DNA of 32,926 nucleotides from JAKACA01 sp050008715 (lineage in GTDB: Bacteria; Actinomycetota; Acidimicrobiia; Acidimicrobiales; Bog-793). A program made the position numbers and the translations under genes. Location: the NCBI GenBank assembly GCA_050008715.1, contig JBEKMC010000023.1, forward strand, positions 1 to 32,926, read 5' to 3'. Of this stretch, positions 15,259 through 22,907 are shown in pieces. Positions within the stretch are counted from its first letter, which is position 1. Each line of letters starts with the position of its first letter. Below the pieces are notes generated by a model that ran no database searches, was not told the DNA's origin, and saw only the letters and a program-made list of their open reading frames with translations.

Positions 15259-15888
15259 TTGGCAACCTCCGACGAACACCCAGGCGGCGGACACGAGCAC
15301 GAGGAGTCGCTCGTCCACGCGTTCGACAGCGCCCTCAGTGCTTACGACGCCCACCTCGGCGGGCACGGCACGCGTGTCGGCAACCTCGCCGGGCTGCTGG
15401 CCGCGCAGCTCGACCTCGACCGTCCCGACCGCCTCCTCGTGACCCATGTCGCCTTGATCCATGACCTCGGCAAGCTCGGTCTGCCTCGCTCCATCCTCAA
15501 CAAGAGGGGTCCCTTGTCGCCGGACGAGCGAGAGGCGGTACAACGCCATCCGGTCGTCGGCGCCGACGTGCTGCTGGCGATGTCGAGGGATCTCGACCCG
15601 CTGGCAGCGGGCGTGAGATCGCACCACGAGCGCTGGGACGGTGGTGGCTATCCAGACCATCTGAGCGGAGAGAGCATCCCGTATTTCGGACGGCTCCTCG
15701 CCGTGGTCGACGTGTACGACGCCCTCACGCATCCGCGTTCCTACCGGCACGACATCTTGAGCCAGCCGGCGGCGCGCGCCTATCTCGAGGAGCACTCGGG
15801 CACGCAGTTCGACCCGGAGTGCGTGCGTGCCAGTCTCGAGATGCTGATCGGTCTCGAACGCGAGCGCCGCCAGTTCCCCTTGTCGTAG
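15259..15888 (+). CDS. Stand-alone HD-GYP phosphodiesterase domain protein
   Basis: A 209-residue protein that is almost only an HD-GYP domain. The metal site begins with HDLGKLGLP, continues through QRHPVVGADVL and the GYP motif HHERWDGGGYP, and ends VDVYDALTHPRSYR. Family members with full motifs split cyclic di-GMP or related signals. There is no receiver, PAS, GAF or membrane part, so the protein should be cytoplasmic and controlled by its expression or by partners. The start TTG 15259 is chosen because a TGA stop in this frame lies directly before it and GGAGGGG lies at suitable distance; the first 15 residues are His/Glu-rich and not conserved. It ends 23 bases before pimA. It is not part of the usual patA-pimA neighbourhood. 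Confidence 0.85.
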   Translation: MATSDEHPGGGHEHEESLVHAFDSALSAYDAHLGGHGTRVGNLAGLLAAQLDLDRPDRLLVTHVALIHDLGKLGLPRSILNKRGPLSPDEREAVQRHPVVGADVLLAMSRDLDPLAAGVRSHHERWDGGGYPDHLSGESIPYFGRLLAVVDVYDALTHPRSYRHDILSQPAARAYLEEHSGTQFDPECVRASLEMLIGLERERRQFPLS

Positions 15889-15898
15889 CTGCACGCCG

Positions 15899-15904
15899 TA
15901 GCCT
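15899..15904 (+). promoter_or_regulatory. -10 box TAGCCT, leaderless promoter of pimA
   Basis: TAGCCT ends 7 bases before GTG 15912. It decides between several close start candidates (GTG 15912, GTG 15918, ATG 15924) in favour of the first. Confidence 0.5.
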
Positions 15905-15911
15905 GCACCTC

Positions 15912-17036
15912 GTGCGCGTGGCCATGGTGTGCCCGTACGACCTGTCGGTCCCCGGCGGCGTGCAGGCCCAAGTGAGCGGTCTTGCCGAGGCACTGCAGCG
16001 CGAGGGCGTGAGCGTCACCGTCGTGGCGCCCGCCGCCAGTGGCGAGACTCCACCGGACGGATGCGACCTCATCCGGGTGGGCAGGAGCGTCAGGATCGCC
16101 GTCAACGGATCGGAGGCGCCTGTAGCCCCCGGGCCGGTCGCGATGACGCGGACAGTGGCTGCCCTGCGCCGGCTTCGTCCCGACGTCGTCCACGTGCACG
16201 AGCCGTTCGTGCCTGGTTCGTCGTTGGCGGCGCTCGCGACGGGGACGCACCCGATCGTCGGAACGTTCCACCGTGCCGGCACCGACGTCGTCTATCGGGC
16301 CGAGGGCGTCCTCCTCGGCCCGCTCGCCCGCCGCATCGACGCCGCCGTGGCCGTGTCGGAGGCGGCGCGGGCGACAGCCCTCCACGTGCTCGGACGTCGC
16401 CTCGAGATCAGGAGCGTGATCCCGAACGCGGTTGACCTCAGGCACTTCGAGAACGTGAGGCAGACGTGTGCGCACGACCGGGCTGACCCGCTCCGGATCG
16501 TCTTCGTCGGCCGGCACGAGGAGCGCAAAGGACTCGTCGTGCTCCTCGAAGCGTTCCGGCTCCTCGGGAATCCCGGCCTCTGCCCTGGGCGGCCCTGCCG
16601 GCTTCTCGTCGTAGGTGCGGGACCGGAGACCGGCCGGCTCACCGAGCGCTACGGCGCCGACGACGCCATCGAATGGCTCGGACCGGTGGACGACGTGAAG
16701 AAAGCTCGTCTGCTCGGTCGCGCCGACGTGTTCGTGGCACCCTCGACAGGCGGCGAGTCCTTCGGCGTCGTTCTCCTCGAAGCGATGGCCGCCGGCGCCC
16801 CGGTGATCGCCTCCGACCTGCCCGGATATCGCCTCGCCGCCGGCGACGCCGCCGTGCTCGTGCCTGCGGGCGACGCCGGCGCCCTCGCCGGCGCCTTGGC
16901 GTCCTTGCTCGGCGACCGCAGGGAACGTGAGCGGTTGGCGGGGCTGGGGGGGGAGCGGGTGCGGGGTTTCTCGATGGATGCCATCGCCGAGCGTTACCAA
17001 CAGCTGTACGCCAGCCTTCTCGCCCGGCGCCACTAG
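15912..17036 (+). CDS. pimA: GT4 glycosyltransferase, likely phosphatidylinositol mannosyltransferase PimA
   Basis: A 374-residue GT-B fold enzyme, close to the length of mycobacterial PimA. The N-terminal half starts VRVAMVCPYDLSVPGGVQAQVSGLAEAL, the glycine loop and helix typical of PimA-type enzymes. The C-terminal half has FVGRHEERKGLVVLLEA and the sugar-nucleotide site GGESFGVVLLEAMAAGAPVIASDLPGYR with the E-x7-E pattern. PimA moves mannose from GDP-mannose to phosphatidylinositol at the inner membrane face. Neighbouring PIP synthase and acyltransferase genes support this assignment, although other GT4 enzymes look similar. Start GTG 15912 is supported by its -10 box; the gene begins 23 bases after the HD-GYP stop but has its own promoter. 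Confidence 0.85.
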   Translation: MRVAMVCPYDLSVPGGVQAQVSGLAEALQREGVSVTVVAPAASGETPPDGCDLIRVGRSVRIAVNGSEAPVAPGPVAMTRTVAALRRLRPDVVHVHEPFVPGSSLAALATGTHPIVGTFHRAGTDVVYRAEGVLLGPLARRIDAAVAVSEAARATALHVLGRRLEIRSVIPNAVDLRHFENVRQTCAHDRADPLRIVFVGRHEERKGLVVLLEAFRLLGNPGLCPGRPCRLLVVGAGPETGRLTERYGADDAIEWLGPVDDVKKARLLGRADVFVAPSTGGESFGVVLLEAMAAGAPVIASDLPGYRLAAGDAAVLVPAGDAGALAGALASLLGDRRERERLAGLGGERVRGFSMDAIAERYQQLYASLLARRH

Positions 17037-17049
17037 GACCCGGCGCCCC

Positions 17050-17055
17050 TAAGAT
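17050..17055 (+). promoter_or_regulatory. -10 box TAAGAT, leaderless promoter of M48 protease gene
   Basis: TAAGAT ends 7 bases before ATG 17063, in the 26-base gap after pimA. Confidence 0.5.
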
Positions 17056-17062
17056 CGTCGTC

Positions 17063-17998
17063 ATGCCAGCATCGACGAGGTCGCGGTCTCGTCGCGACCG
17101 GCAACGCAACGATCCGGACGAGCGGATGCGGCGCAGTCGCGAGGCCCAGGAGGCCGCGTACGAGGCCGCCCGCGTCGTTCTCGAACGGGCCGCCGGCCGG
17201 CGCGATGCGGAGTGGCGCTCGGCGGCGGAGACCAATCGCCGGCGGGTCGGCTTCGTCCTGTTGGCCCCGGCGCTCCTCGGCGTCGTCGTGGTCCTCGTCG
17301 GAATCGCCCTTCCGCCTCTGCTCATCGCAGGCGCCGTCCTGCTCGTCGGCTGGCTGGTCCTGGCCGCCCTCATCTGGGGGCGGGCGGCGTCCTCGTTGCT
17401 GGCAGAGCTCGGCGGCACGAGCCCGGCCGACGCGGCCGCCGCCGGGCACCTCCAGGCACTCGGTGCGGAGCGCCTCGCCGACTTGAGCGAAGGTCTCTGT
17501 GGCACTGTCGGCATCCCGGCACCGGAGCTGCGAGTGCTGCCGGACCGGGCTCCCAACGCCATCGCGGTAGGCCGCCGCCATGACGATGCAGCCCTGGTGG
17601 TCACGGCCGGACTGGTCGACCTGTTGGATCGCATCGAGCTCGAGGCGGTGATCGCTCACGAGCTCGCTCACATCAAGCGTCTCGATGTCGCCTCTGCCGC
17701 ACTGGCGGCAACCGGCTTGGGCGGCCTCGTGCGAGCGCTCGGCGGGGAGCGGGCGGTCGTGTGGCTCGTGGGGGCGGACCGAGAGGTCCGGGCGGATCTG
17801 GCCGCCGTGGCGGCGACCCGCTACCCACCGGGATTGATCGCCGCCCTGGAGCGCATCGACGCGGCCGGGGACACCTGCCCGTCCTCGGTTCCTACGGCCG
17901 TGCTCGGGCGCACGGGGCGGAGCTGGTTGGTACCGGTCACCCGGACGGGCGACGACGCGAGCACCGAGGGTCGACTGGACGTTCTCAGGGAACTGTGA
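17063..17998 (+). CDS. M48-family membrane zinc protease
   Basis: A 311-residue protein. Residues 1-65 are charged and cytoplasmic. Two adjacent membrane segments follow at about 68-110 (FVLLAPALLGVVVVLVGIALPPLLIAGAVLLVGWLVLAALI). The protease part has the zinc motif HELAH at residues 199-203 (IAHELAHIKRLD) and a downstream DREVRAD stretch that should give the third, glutamate, ligand. NAIAVGRRHDDAALVVTAGLVDLL is also typical of M48 (HtpX-like) proteins. The active site should face the cytoplasm. Such enzymes remove damaged or misfolded membrane proteins; the target here is not known. The C-terminal part is short compared with HtpX, so it may have a narrower role. Confidence 0.82.
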   Translation: MPASTRSRSRRDRQRNDPDERMRRSREAQEAAYEAARVVLERAAGRRDAEWRSAAETNRRRVGFVLLAPALLGVVVVLVGIALPPLLIAGAVLLVGWLVLAALIWGRAASSLLAELGGTSPADAAAAGHLQALGAERLADLSEGLCGTVGIPAPELRVLPDRAPNAIAVGRRHDDAALVVTAGLVDLLDRIELEAVIAHELAHIKRLDVASAALAATGLGGLVRALGGERAVVWLVGADREVRADLAAVAATRYPPGLIAALERIDAAGDTCPSSVPTAVLGRTGRSWLVPVTRTGDDASTEGRLDVLREL

Positions 17999-18012
17999 TG
18001 CCGGCGAACCCG

Positions 18013-18018
18013 TAGAAT
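18013..18018 (+). promoter_or_regulatory. -10 box TAGAAT, leaderless promoter of pdxS
   Basis: TAGAAT ends 6 bases before ATG 18025 and supports that start over the in-frame ATG 18061. Confidence 0.5.
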
Positions 18019-18024
18019 GGTGGG

Positions 18025-18948
18025 ATGGTTTCGCCTGCACACGATTCTGATCGGACACCGATGAGCGACTCGAGGGTAACCGGGACCGCCCGGGTCAAGC
18101 GGGGTCTCGCCGAGATGCTGCGTGGCGGCGTGATCATGGACGTCGTCAACGCCGAGCAGGCAAAGATCGCCGAGGACGCCGGCGCCGTGGCCGTCATGGC
18201 ACTCGAGCGTGTGCCTGCCGACATCCGCCGCGACGGCGGTGTGGCACGTATGAGCGACCCGGCTCTCGTCGAGGGCATCCAGAACGCCGTCACGATCCCG
18301 GTCATGGCCAAAGCCCGCATCGGCCACTTCGCCGAGGCGCAGGTGCTGGAGGCGCTGCGCGTCGACTACGTCGACGAGAGCGAAGTCCTGACACCGGCCG
18401 ACGAGGCGTATCACATCGACAAGTGGGCCTTCCAGGTTCCCTTCGTGTGCGGCGCGACCAATCTCGGCGAGGCCCTGCGCCGTATCAGCGAGGGAGCAGC
18501 GCTCATTCGCTCGAAGGGCGAGGCCGGGACGGGCAACGTCGTCGAGGCGGTACGTCACCTGCGCTCGATCCTTGGGGACATCCGCAAGCTGGCGACGGCG
18601 GACTCCGCCGAGCTCTACGGATGGGCCAAGAACCTGCAGGCACCGATCGACCTCGTCGAAGAGGTAGCCGCCACCGGGAAGCTCCCGGTGCCGCTGTTCT
18701 GTGCCGGCGGGCTCGCCACGCCATCTGACGCCGCCCTCGTCATGCAGCTCGGTGCAGAGGCGGTGTTCGTAGGGTCGGGCATCTTCAAGAGCAGCGATCC
18801 GGCACGCCGTGCGAGGGCCATCGTGGAAGCCACCGCCCATTTCGAGGATCCGGAGATCGTCGCCAAGGTGTCGCGGGGTCTCGGCGACGCCATGGCCGGC
18901 CTCGAGATCGGGACCCTCGACGTGAAGCTGGCCGAGCGCGGTTGGTAA
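18025..18948 (+). CDS. pdxS: Pyridoxal 5'-phosphate synthase subunit PdxS
   Basis: A 307-residue TIM-barrel enzyme. With ammonia from PdxT it builds pyridoxal phosphate from ribose 5-phosphate and glyceraldehyde 3-phosphate. The highly conserved parts are all present: KRGLAEMLRGGVIMDVV, ALERVPADIRRDGG, the catalytic lysine regions MAKARIGHFAEAQ and IRSKGEAGTGN, and the C-terminal GLEIGTLDVKLAERGW. KWAFQVPFVCGATNLGEALRR is near-standard. The start ATG 18025 is backed by a promoter box; a second ATG at 18061 would drop 12 poorly conserved residues. It is followed four bases later by pdxT, with which it forms an enzyme complex. Confidence 0.97.
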   Translation: MVSPAHDSDRTPMSDSRVTGTARVKRGLAEMLRGGVIMDVVNAEQAKIAEDAGAVAVMALERVPADIRRDGGVARMSDPALVEGIQNAVTIPVMAKARIGHFAEAQVLEALRVDYVDESEVLTPADEAYHIDKWAFQVPFVCGATNLGEALRRISEGAALIRSKGEAGTGNVVEAVRHLRSILGDIRKLATADSAELYGWAKNLQAPIDLVEEVAATGKLPVPLFCAGGLATPSDAALVMQLGAEAVFVGSGIFKSSDPARRARAIVEATAHFEDPEIVAKVSRGLGDAMAGLEIGTLDVKLAERGW

Positions 18949-18952
18949 GGGC

Positions 18953-19624
18953 GTGCCGTCGACGGAATCGGCGCGCTCGAGAGCTTCCAGGCGGGTCGGC
19001 GTGCTCGCACTCCAGGGTGACGTTCGCGAGCACCTGAGCGTGCTGGAGGCGCTCGGCGCCACCGGCGTCCCGGTGCGAAAGCCGATGGACCTCGAAGGAG
19101 TGCAGGCGCTCGTGATGCCGGGCGGGGAGTCGACGACGATGTCGCTCCTGCTCGGATCCTCCGGGCTGTTGCCGGAGCTCGAGAAGCTGCTGGCCGACGG
19201 CACGCCCGTCCTCGGCACGTGTGCGGGCATGATCCTCCTCAGCCGCGAGATCCTCGACGGACGAAGCGATCAGGTGTCCTTCGGGGCGATCGACCTCGTC
19301 GTCCGGCGCAACGCCTTCGGTCGCCAACTCGAGTCGTTCGAGACCGACCTGGCGGTGTCGGGCATCGATGGCGGGCCGATGCATGCGGTGTTCATCCGTG
19401 CGCCAGTCGTAGAGTCTGCTGGCCCGTCGGTCGAGGTGCTCGCATCGGTCGTGCTGGAGTCGCGGGCGCACGAGTCCGGTGGCACTGCGGGCGCGCGTGC
19501 TCGCTCGCGTGCAGTCGTCTGTCGGCAGGGGCCGGTGATCGTGGCCGCCTTCCATCCGGAGCTGTCGGGCGACGGGCGGCTCCATCAACTGTTGTTGGAA
19601 CAGATCGAGGTCGAGGGAGACTGA
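18953..19624 (+). CDS. pdxT: Pyridoxal 5'-phosphate synthase glutaminase subunit PdxT
   Basis: A 223-residue class I glutaminase that releases ammonia from glutamine for PdxS. It has GVLALQGDVREHLSVLEALG, the MPGGEST oxyanion-hole motif, the nucleophile Cys90 in GTCAGMILL, NAFGRQLESFE, and the catalytic pair His201/Glu203 in FHPEL. It is a little longer than usual because of an N-terminal stretch of about 14 basic residues and a Arg/Ala-rich insert near residues 165-185 (SGGTAGARARSRAVV). The start is GTG 18953, four bases after the pdxS stop, so the pair is expected to be co-translated. Confidence 0.96.
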   Translation: MPSTESARSRASRRVGVLALQGDVREHLSVLEALGATGVPVRKPMDLEGVQALVMPGGESTTMSLLLGSSGLLPELEKLLADGTPVLGTCAGMILLSREILDGRSDQVSFGAIDLVVRRNAFGRQLESFETDLAVSGIDGGPMHAVFIRAPVVESAGPSVEVLASVVLESRAHESGGTAGARARSRAVVCRQGPVIVAAFHPELSGDGRLHQLLLEQIEVEGD

Positions 19625-19627
19625 ACG

Positions 19628-20377
19628 ATGTCGGGTCACTCCAAGTGGGCAACGACGAAGCACCGCAAGGGCGCCGTCGACAAGGCGCGGGGCAAGCTCT
19701 TCGCCAAGCTGATTCGCCAGGTCGAGGTCGCCGCACGTGAGGGCGGGGGGGACGTGAACGCGAACGCCACGCTGCGCTCCATGTTCGCCAAGGCGCGGGA
19801 GTCCTCCGTGCCTCTTGACACGATCGAGCGGGCGATCAAGCGCGGCACGGGCGAGCTCGAAGGCGTCCGGTACGAGTCCGTGGCCTATGAGGGATATGCC
19901 CCGTCCGGCGTCGCCATGATCGTCGAATGCCTGACCGACAACCGGAACCGCACCGGAGCCGACATCCGCTCGCTCTTCTCGCGCAACGGGGGGTCGATGG
20001 CCGAACCGGGAGCCGTCTCGTGGCAGTTCGACCGCAAGGGCGTCGTCGTCCTGCCGAAGAGCGTGAGCGAGGATGACCTCATGGCCGTCGCCCTCGACGC
20101 CGGCGCCGAGGATCTCGCCGACGAGGGCTCCGACTGGATGCTCACGTCCGGCCCGTCAGAGTTGCAGGCACTCAAGACGGCTCTCGAACAGGCGAAGATC
20201 CCCGTCGAGAGCGCCGAGCTCGAGATGGTGCCGAACACCCGCGTGGAGATCGACAACGAGTCGACGGCGAAACGGATCCTGCGGCTCATCGAGGTCCTCG
20301 AGGACCACGACGACGTCCAGAATGTCTGGTCGAACTTCGACATCCCGGACGAGATCCTGGAGAGTGTGGAGCTCTGA
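19628..20377 (+). CDS. yebC: YebC/PmpR family protein
   Basis: A 249-residue protein of normal length. It begins MSGHSKWATTKHRKGAVDKARGKLFAKLIRQ, the family hallmark, with FAKARESSVPLDTIERAIKRGTGE and GYAPSGVAMIVECLTDN in the first half and EDHDDVQNVWSNFDIPDE at the end. Members have been described as transcription regulators and, more recently, as helpers that relieve ribosome stalling at proline runs. It lies three bases after pdxT, with GGGAG before its ATG, so it may be co-transcribed with it, and directly before ruvC, a common arrangement. Confidence 0.96.
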   Translation: MSGHSKWATTKHRKGAVDKARGKLFAKLIRQVEVAAREGGGDVNANATLRSMFAKARESSVPLDTIERAIKRGTGELEGVRYESVAYEGYAPSGVAMIVECLTDNRNRTGADIRSLFSRNGGSMAEPGAVSWQFDRKGVVVLPKSVSEDDLMAVALDAGAEDLADEGSDWMLTSGPSELQALKTALEQAKIPVESAELEMVPNTRVEIDNESTAKRILRLIEVLEDHDDVQNVWSNFDIPDEILESVEL

Positions 20378-20439
20378 GTCCCGTCCCGGTGGCGTAGTCA
20401 GCCGCCCGGAGCATCCGCGGTCCAGCTCGGCGCCGGGGT

Positions 20440-20445
20440 TACGAT
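20440..20445 (+). promoter_or_regulatory. -10 box TACGAT, leaderless promoter of ruvC
   Basis: TACGAT ends 7 bases before ATG 20453, within the 75-base gap after yebC. It would start the ruvCAB unit. Confidence 0.5.
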
Positions 20446-20452
20446 CGAACGA

Positions 20453-20968
20453 ATGTTTGTCCTTGGCATCGACCCCGGGCTGTCCCGCTGCGGCTACGGG
20501 TGCGTGACCCGGGCCGAGCGCGGCGGCGCCTACCGGACCATCTCCGCCGGCGTCGTGACGACGCCGACCTCCGTGTCGCTGCCGGCGAGGCTCGCAATGT
20601 TGCGGGCCGATCTCGACAGCCTGCTGGAGGAGCTGAAGCCTGACGTCATGGTGATCGAGCGAATCTTCTTCCGCTCGAACGCCCGCACCGCCATGTCCGT
20701 GGGGCAGGCGAGCGGTGTCGCCCTCCTGACGGCCGTCGAACATGGCTGCCAGGTGGCCGAGTACACGGCCGCAGAGGTGAAGCTCGCCGTCACCGGCTAC
20801 GGCAACGCCCCGAAAGAGCAGGTGCAGGCGATGGTCATGCGACTCCTGCAGCTGAGCGAGGTGCCCCGGCCGGCTGACGTCGCCGACGCCCTTGCGCTCG
20901 GCATCTGCCACCTGGGGGCGGCGGCATGGGGGCAGGAGCGGGCGACGATGAAGGGAATAGCGGGATGA
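20453..20968 (+). CDS. ruvC: Holliday junction endonuclease RuvC
   Basis: A 171-residue nuclease that cuts Holliday junctions during recombination repair. The acidic active site is complete: Asp in the N-terminal GIDPGLSRCGYG, Glu in VMVIERIFF, and two Asp in PADVADALALGICH. QASGVALLTAVEHG and EVKLAVTGYGNAPKEQVQAMV are also standard. Its ATG is backed by a -10 box 7 bases upstream. The stop overlaps the ruvA start as ATGA, so ruvC, ruvA and ruvB form a coupled operon. Confidence 0.97.
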   Translation: MFVLGIDPGLSRCGYGCVTRAERGGAYRTISAGVVTTPTSVSLPARLAMLRADLDSLLEELKPDVMVIERIFFRSNARTAMSVGQASGVALLTAVEHGCQVAEYTAAEVKLAVTGYGNAPKEQVQAMVMRLLQLSEVPRPADVADALALGICHLGAAAWGQERATMKGIAG

Positions 20969-21618
20969 TCGGCTACCTGCGGGGCACCGTGATCGAGCGC
21001 CGGCCCGTCGGCGACACGGCCGTCGAGATCGTGCTCGACGTCGGTGGCGTCGGCTATCGCGTGCTCGTGTCCCCGCGGTTGGCGAGTACCTTCGGATCGA
21101 TCGGCTCGCACGCCGCCAACGGCTCCGCCGCCACGACAGGGGCTGCTTCGCTCGCCGCCCTCTCGATCCACACCCACGTACGCGAAGGTGCGATCACCCT
21201 TTACGGCTTCGCCGACGCCGAGGAACGGCGCGCCTTCGAGCTGCTGCTGGGAGCGCACGGCGTCGGTCCCGCTCTCGCCCTCGCCATCGTCTCGGTACAC
21301 GGGCCGTCCCGCCTCGTCGAGATCGTCGCCGGCGACGACATCGACGCTCTCACGCTCGTACCCGGGGTCGGTCGCAAGACGGCGATGCGCTTGCTGGTGG
21401 ATCTGAAGTCGCGATTCGGCGAGCTCGACGGCTCTCTCGCCTCGGTCACCGCCCTCCTCGGCGGGACGCCCTCGCCGGCGGGCGACGTTGCCGATGCCCT
21501 GTCCCAGCTCGGCTATGGGCCGGAGGAGATCCGGGGAGCAGTCCGCAGCCTGCCGGCCGAAGGCAGCGCCGAGGAGCTGCTGCGTGCAGCGCTGCGCGAA
21601 CTGGCGCCGCGCCGATGA
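20965..21618 (+). CDS. ruvA: Holliday junction helicase subunit RuvA
   Basis: A 217-residue protein that binds Holliday junctions and loads the RuvB motor. Domain I starts MIGYLRGTVIER with GGVGYRVLVSP; the two helix-hairpin-helix motifs are GAHGVGPALALAIVS and VPGVGRKTAMRLLVDL; domain III is the last 45 residues (DVADALSQLGYGPEEIRGAV), which contacts RuvB. Domain I carries about 14 extra residues (near 44-62, rich in Ala, Ser and Gly) compared with E. coli RuvA. ATG 20965 overlaps the ruvC stop, and its own stop overlaps the ruvB start. Confidence 0.97.
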   Translation: MIGYLRGTVIERRPVGDTAVEIVLDVGGVGYRVLVSPRLASTFGSIGSHAANGSAATTGAASLAALSIHTHVREGAITLYGFADAEERRAFELLLGAHGVGPALALAIVSVHGPSRLVEIVAGDDIDALTLVPGVGRKTAMRLLVDLKSRFGELDGSLASVTALLGGTPSPAGDVADALSQLGYGPEEIRGAVRSLPAEGSAEELLRAALRELAPRR

Positions 21619-22847
21619 GCCCCCGCAGGGAGGTCATCGGGCAGGGCGCCGTCGACGGCGCCGACGGCGTCTACGGCGTCGACGCCGAGCCGGATTCGTC
21701 CGCCGGCCCACGGCTCGGGACCCCGGATCGCCCCCTCGACCCGACACCGGAGGATGCAGAGGCCGAGCTGGAAGCTGGGCTGCGGCCGCGACGCCTCGCC
21801 GACTTCGTCGGGCAGGCGGATTTGAAAGAGCGTCTCGCCATCGTGCTGGAGGCGGCCCGCAAGCGGGATCAAGCCGTCGACCACCTGCTCTTCGCCGGGC
21901 CGCCGGGGCTGGGCAAGACGACACTCGCCGGCATCGTCGCAGCCGAGATGGGCGCGAGCTTTCGGGTCACGTCGGGGCCGGCGCTCGTTCGAACGGGTGA
22001 CGTCGCTGCCATCCTCACCGACCTGCAGCCCGGCGACGTCCTGTTCATCGACGAGATCCACCGCTTGGGCCGGGCCGTCGAAGAGGTTCTGTACCCGGCG
22101 ATGGAGGACTTCCAGCTCGACATCGTGCTCGGAAAAGGCCCGACGGCGCGATCGCTCCGGCTCGACATCCCGCGGTTCACGCTCGTCGGTGCGACGACCC
22201 GCACGGGTCTCGTCACGGGGCCGTTGCGGGACCGGTTCGGTTTTGTCGCCCGGCTCGACCACTATCGCCCCGAGGAGCTGGAGGCGATCGTGCGGCGATC
22301 GGCTCGTCTCTTCGGCACGGAGGTCACCGCCGACGGGGCGGCCGAGATCGCCCGGCGCTCGCGGGGTACTCCCCGGCTCGCCATCCGCCTGCTCCGGCGC
22401 GTACGGGACTTCGTCGAAGTACGAGGGGAGGGTGTCGTCACCTTCGAGACGGCACGAGAGGGCCTCGAGACCTTCGGGGTCGACGACCTCGGGCTCGACC
22501 GCGTCGACCGGATGATCCTCGAGACACTGTGCACCGCCTTCCCGGGTCGTCCCGTCGGGCTGTCCACGCTGGCGGTGAGCATCGGCGAGGAGCCCGAGAC
22601 GGTCGAGGACGCCTACGAGCCGTTCCTGCTCAAAGCGGGCCTGGTGCTGCGCACCCCGCGGGGCCGGATGGCGACGCCGGCGGCGTTCCGGCATCTCGGC
22701 GTTCCGGTGCCGGCGCACCTCGAGCTCGACGGCATGATGGCGTCCGACGCCGTCCACACGAGGTCGGCTCGCGGCCGCGGCCGGCATCTCGGCTCGGACG
22801 GCCCGAGCTTGTTCGACGCCGTCTCCGAAGACGACACCTGCTCGTAG
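21615..22847 (+). CDS. ruvB: Holliday junction branch migration motor RuvB
   Basis: A 410-residue AAA+ motor that drives branch migration with RuvA. It has Walker A GPPGLGKTT (about 95-103), Walker B VLFIDEIHRL, sensor-like GATTRTGLVTGPLRDRFG, and the C-terminal winged helix with LCTAFPGRPVGLSTLAVSIGE and PRGRMATPAAFRHLG. Compared with E. coli RuvB it has about 32 extra residues before LRPRRLADFVGQ (a Gly/Asp-rich stretch) and a short basic tail. ATG 21615 overlaps the ruvA stop (ATGA). No in-frame later start removes the extension cleanly, so it may be real. Confidence 0.97.
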   Translation: MSPRREVIGQGAVDGADGVYGVDAEPDSSAGPRLGTPDRPLDPTPEDAEAELEAGLRPRRLADFVGQADLKERLAIVLEAARKRDQAVDHLLFAGPPGLGKTTLAGIVAAEMGASFRVTSGPALVRTGDVAAILTDLQPGDVLFIDEIHRLGRAVEEVLYPAMEDFQLDIVLGKGPTARSLRLDIPRFTLVGATTRTGLVTGPLRDRFGFVARLDHYRPEELEAIVRRSARLFGTEVTADGAAEIARRSRGTPRLAIRLLRRVRDFVEVRGEGVVTFETAREGLETFGVDDLGLDRVDRMILETLCTAFPGRPVGLSTLAVSIGEEPETVEDAYEPFLLKAGLVLRTPRGRMATPAAFRHLGVPVPAHLELDGMMASDAVHTRSARGRGRHLGSDGPSLFDAVSEDDTCS

Positions 22848-22865
22848 GGAGCGCTCCACAAGGAG

Positions 22866-22871
22866 TAAGGT
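22866..22871 (+). promoter_or_regulatory. Possible -10 box TAAGGT before yajC
   Basis: TAAGGT lies 36 bases before ATG 22908, so the mRNA would carry a short leader with AGGGAG as ribosome site. No clear -35 box was found. Confidence 0.3.
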
Positions 22872-22907
22872 GTCGGTTCGACTCAATCGACCCAGCGTAG
22901 GGAGCCG

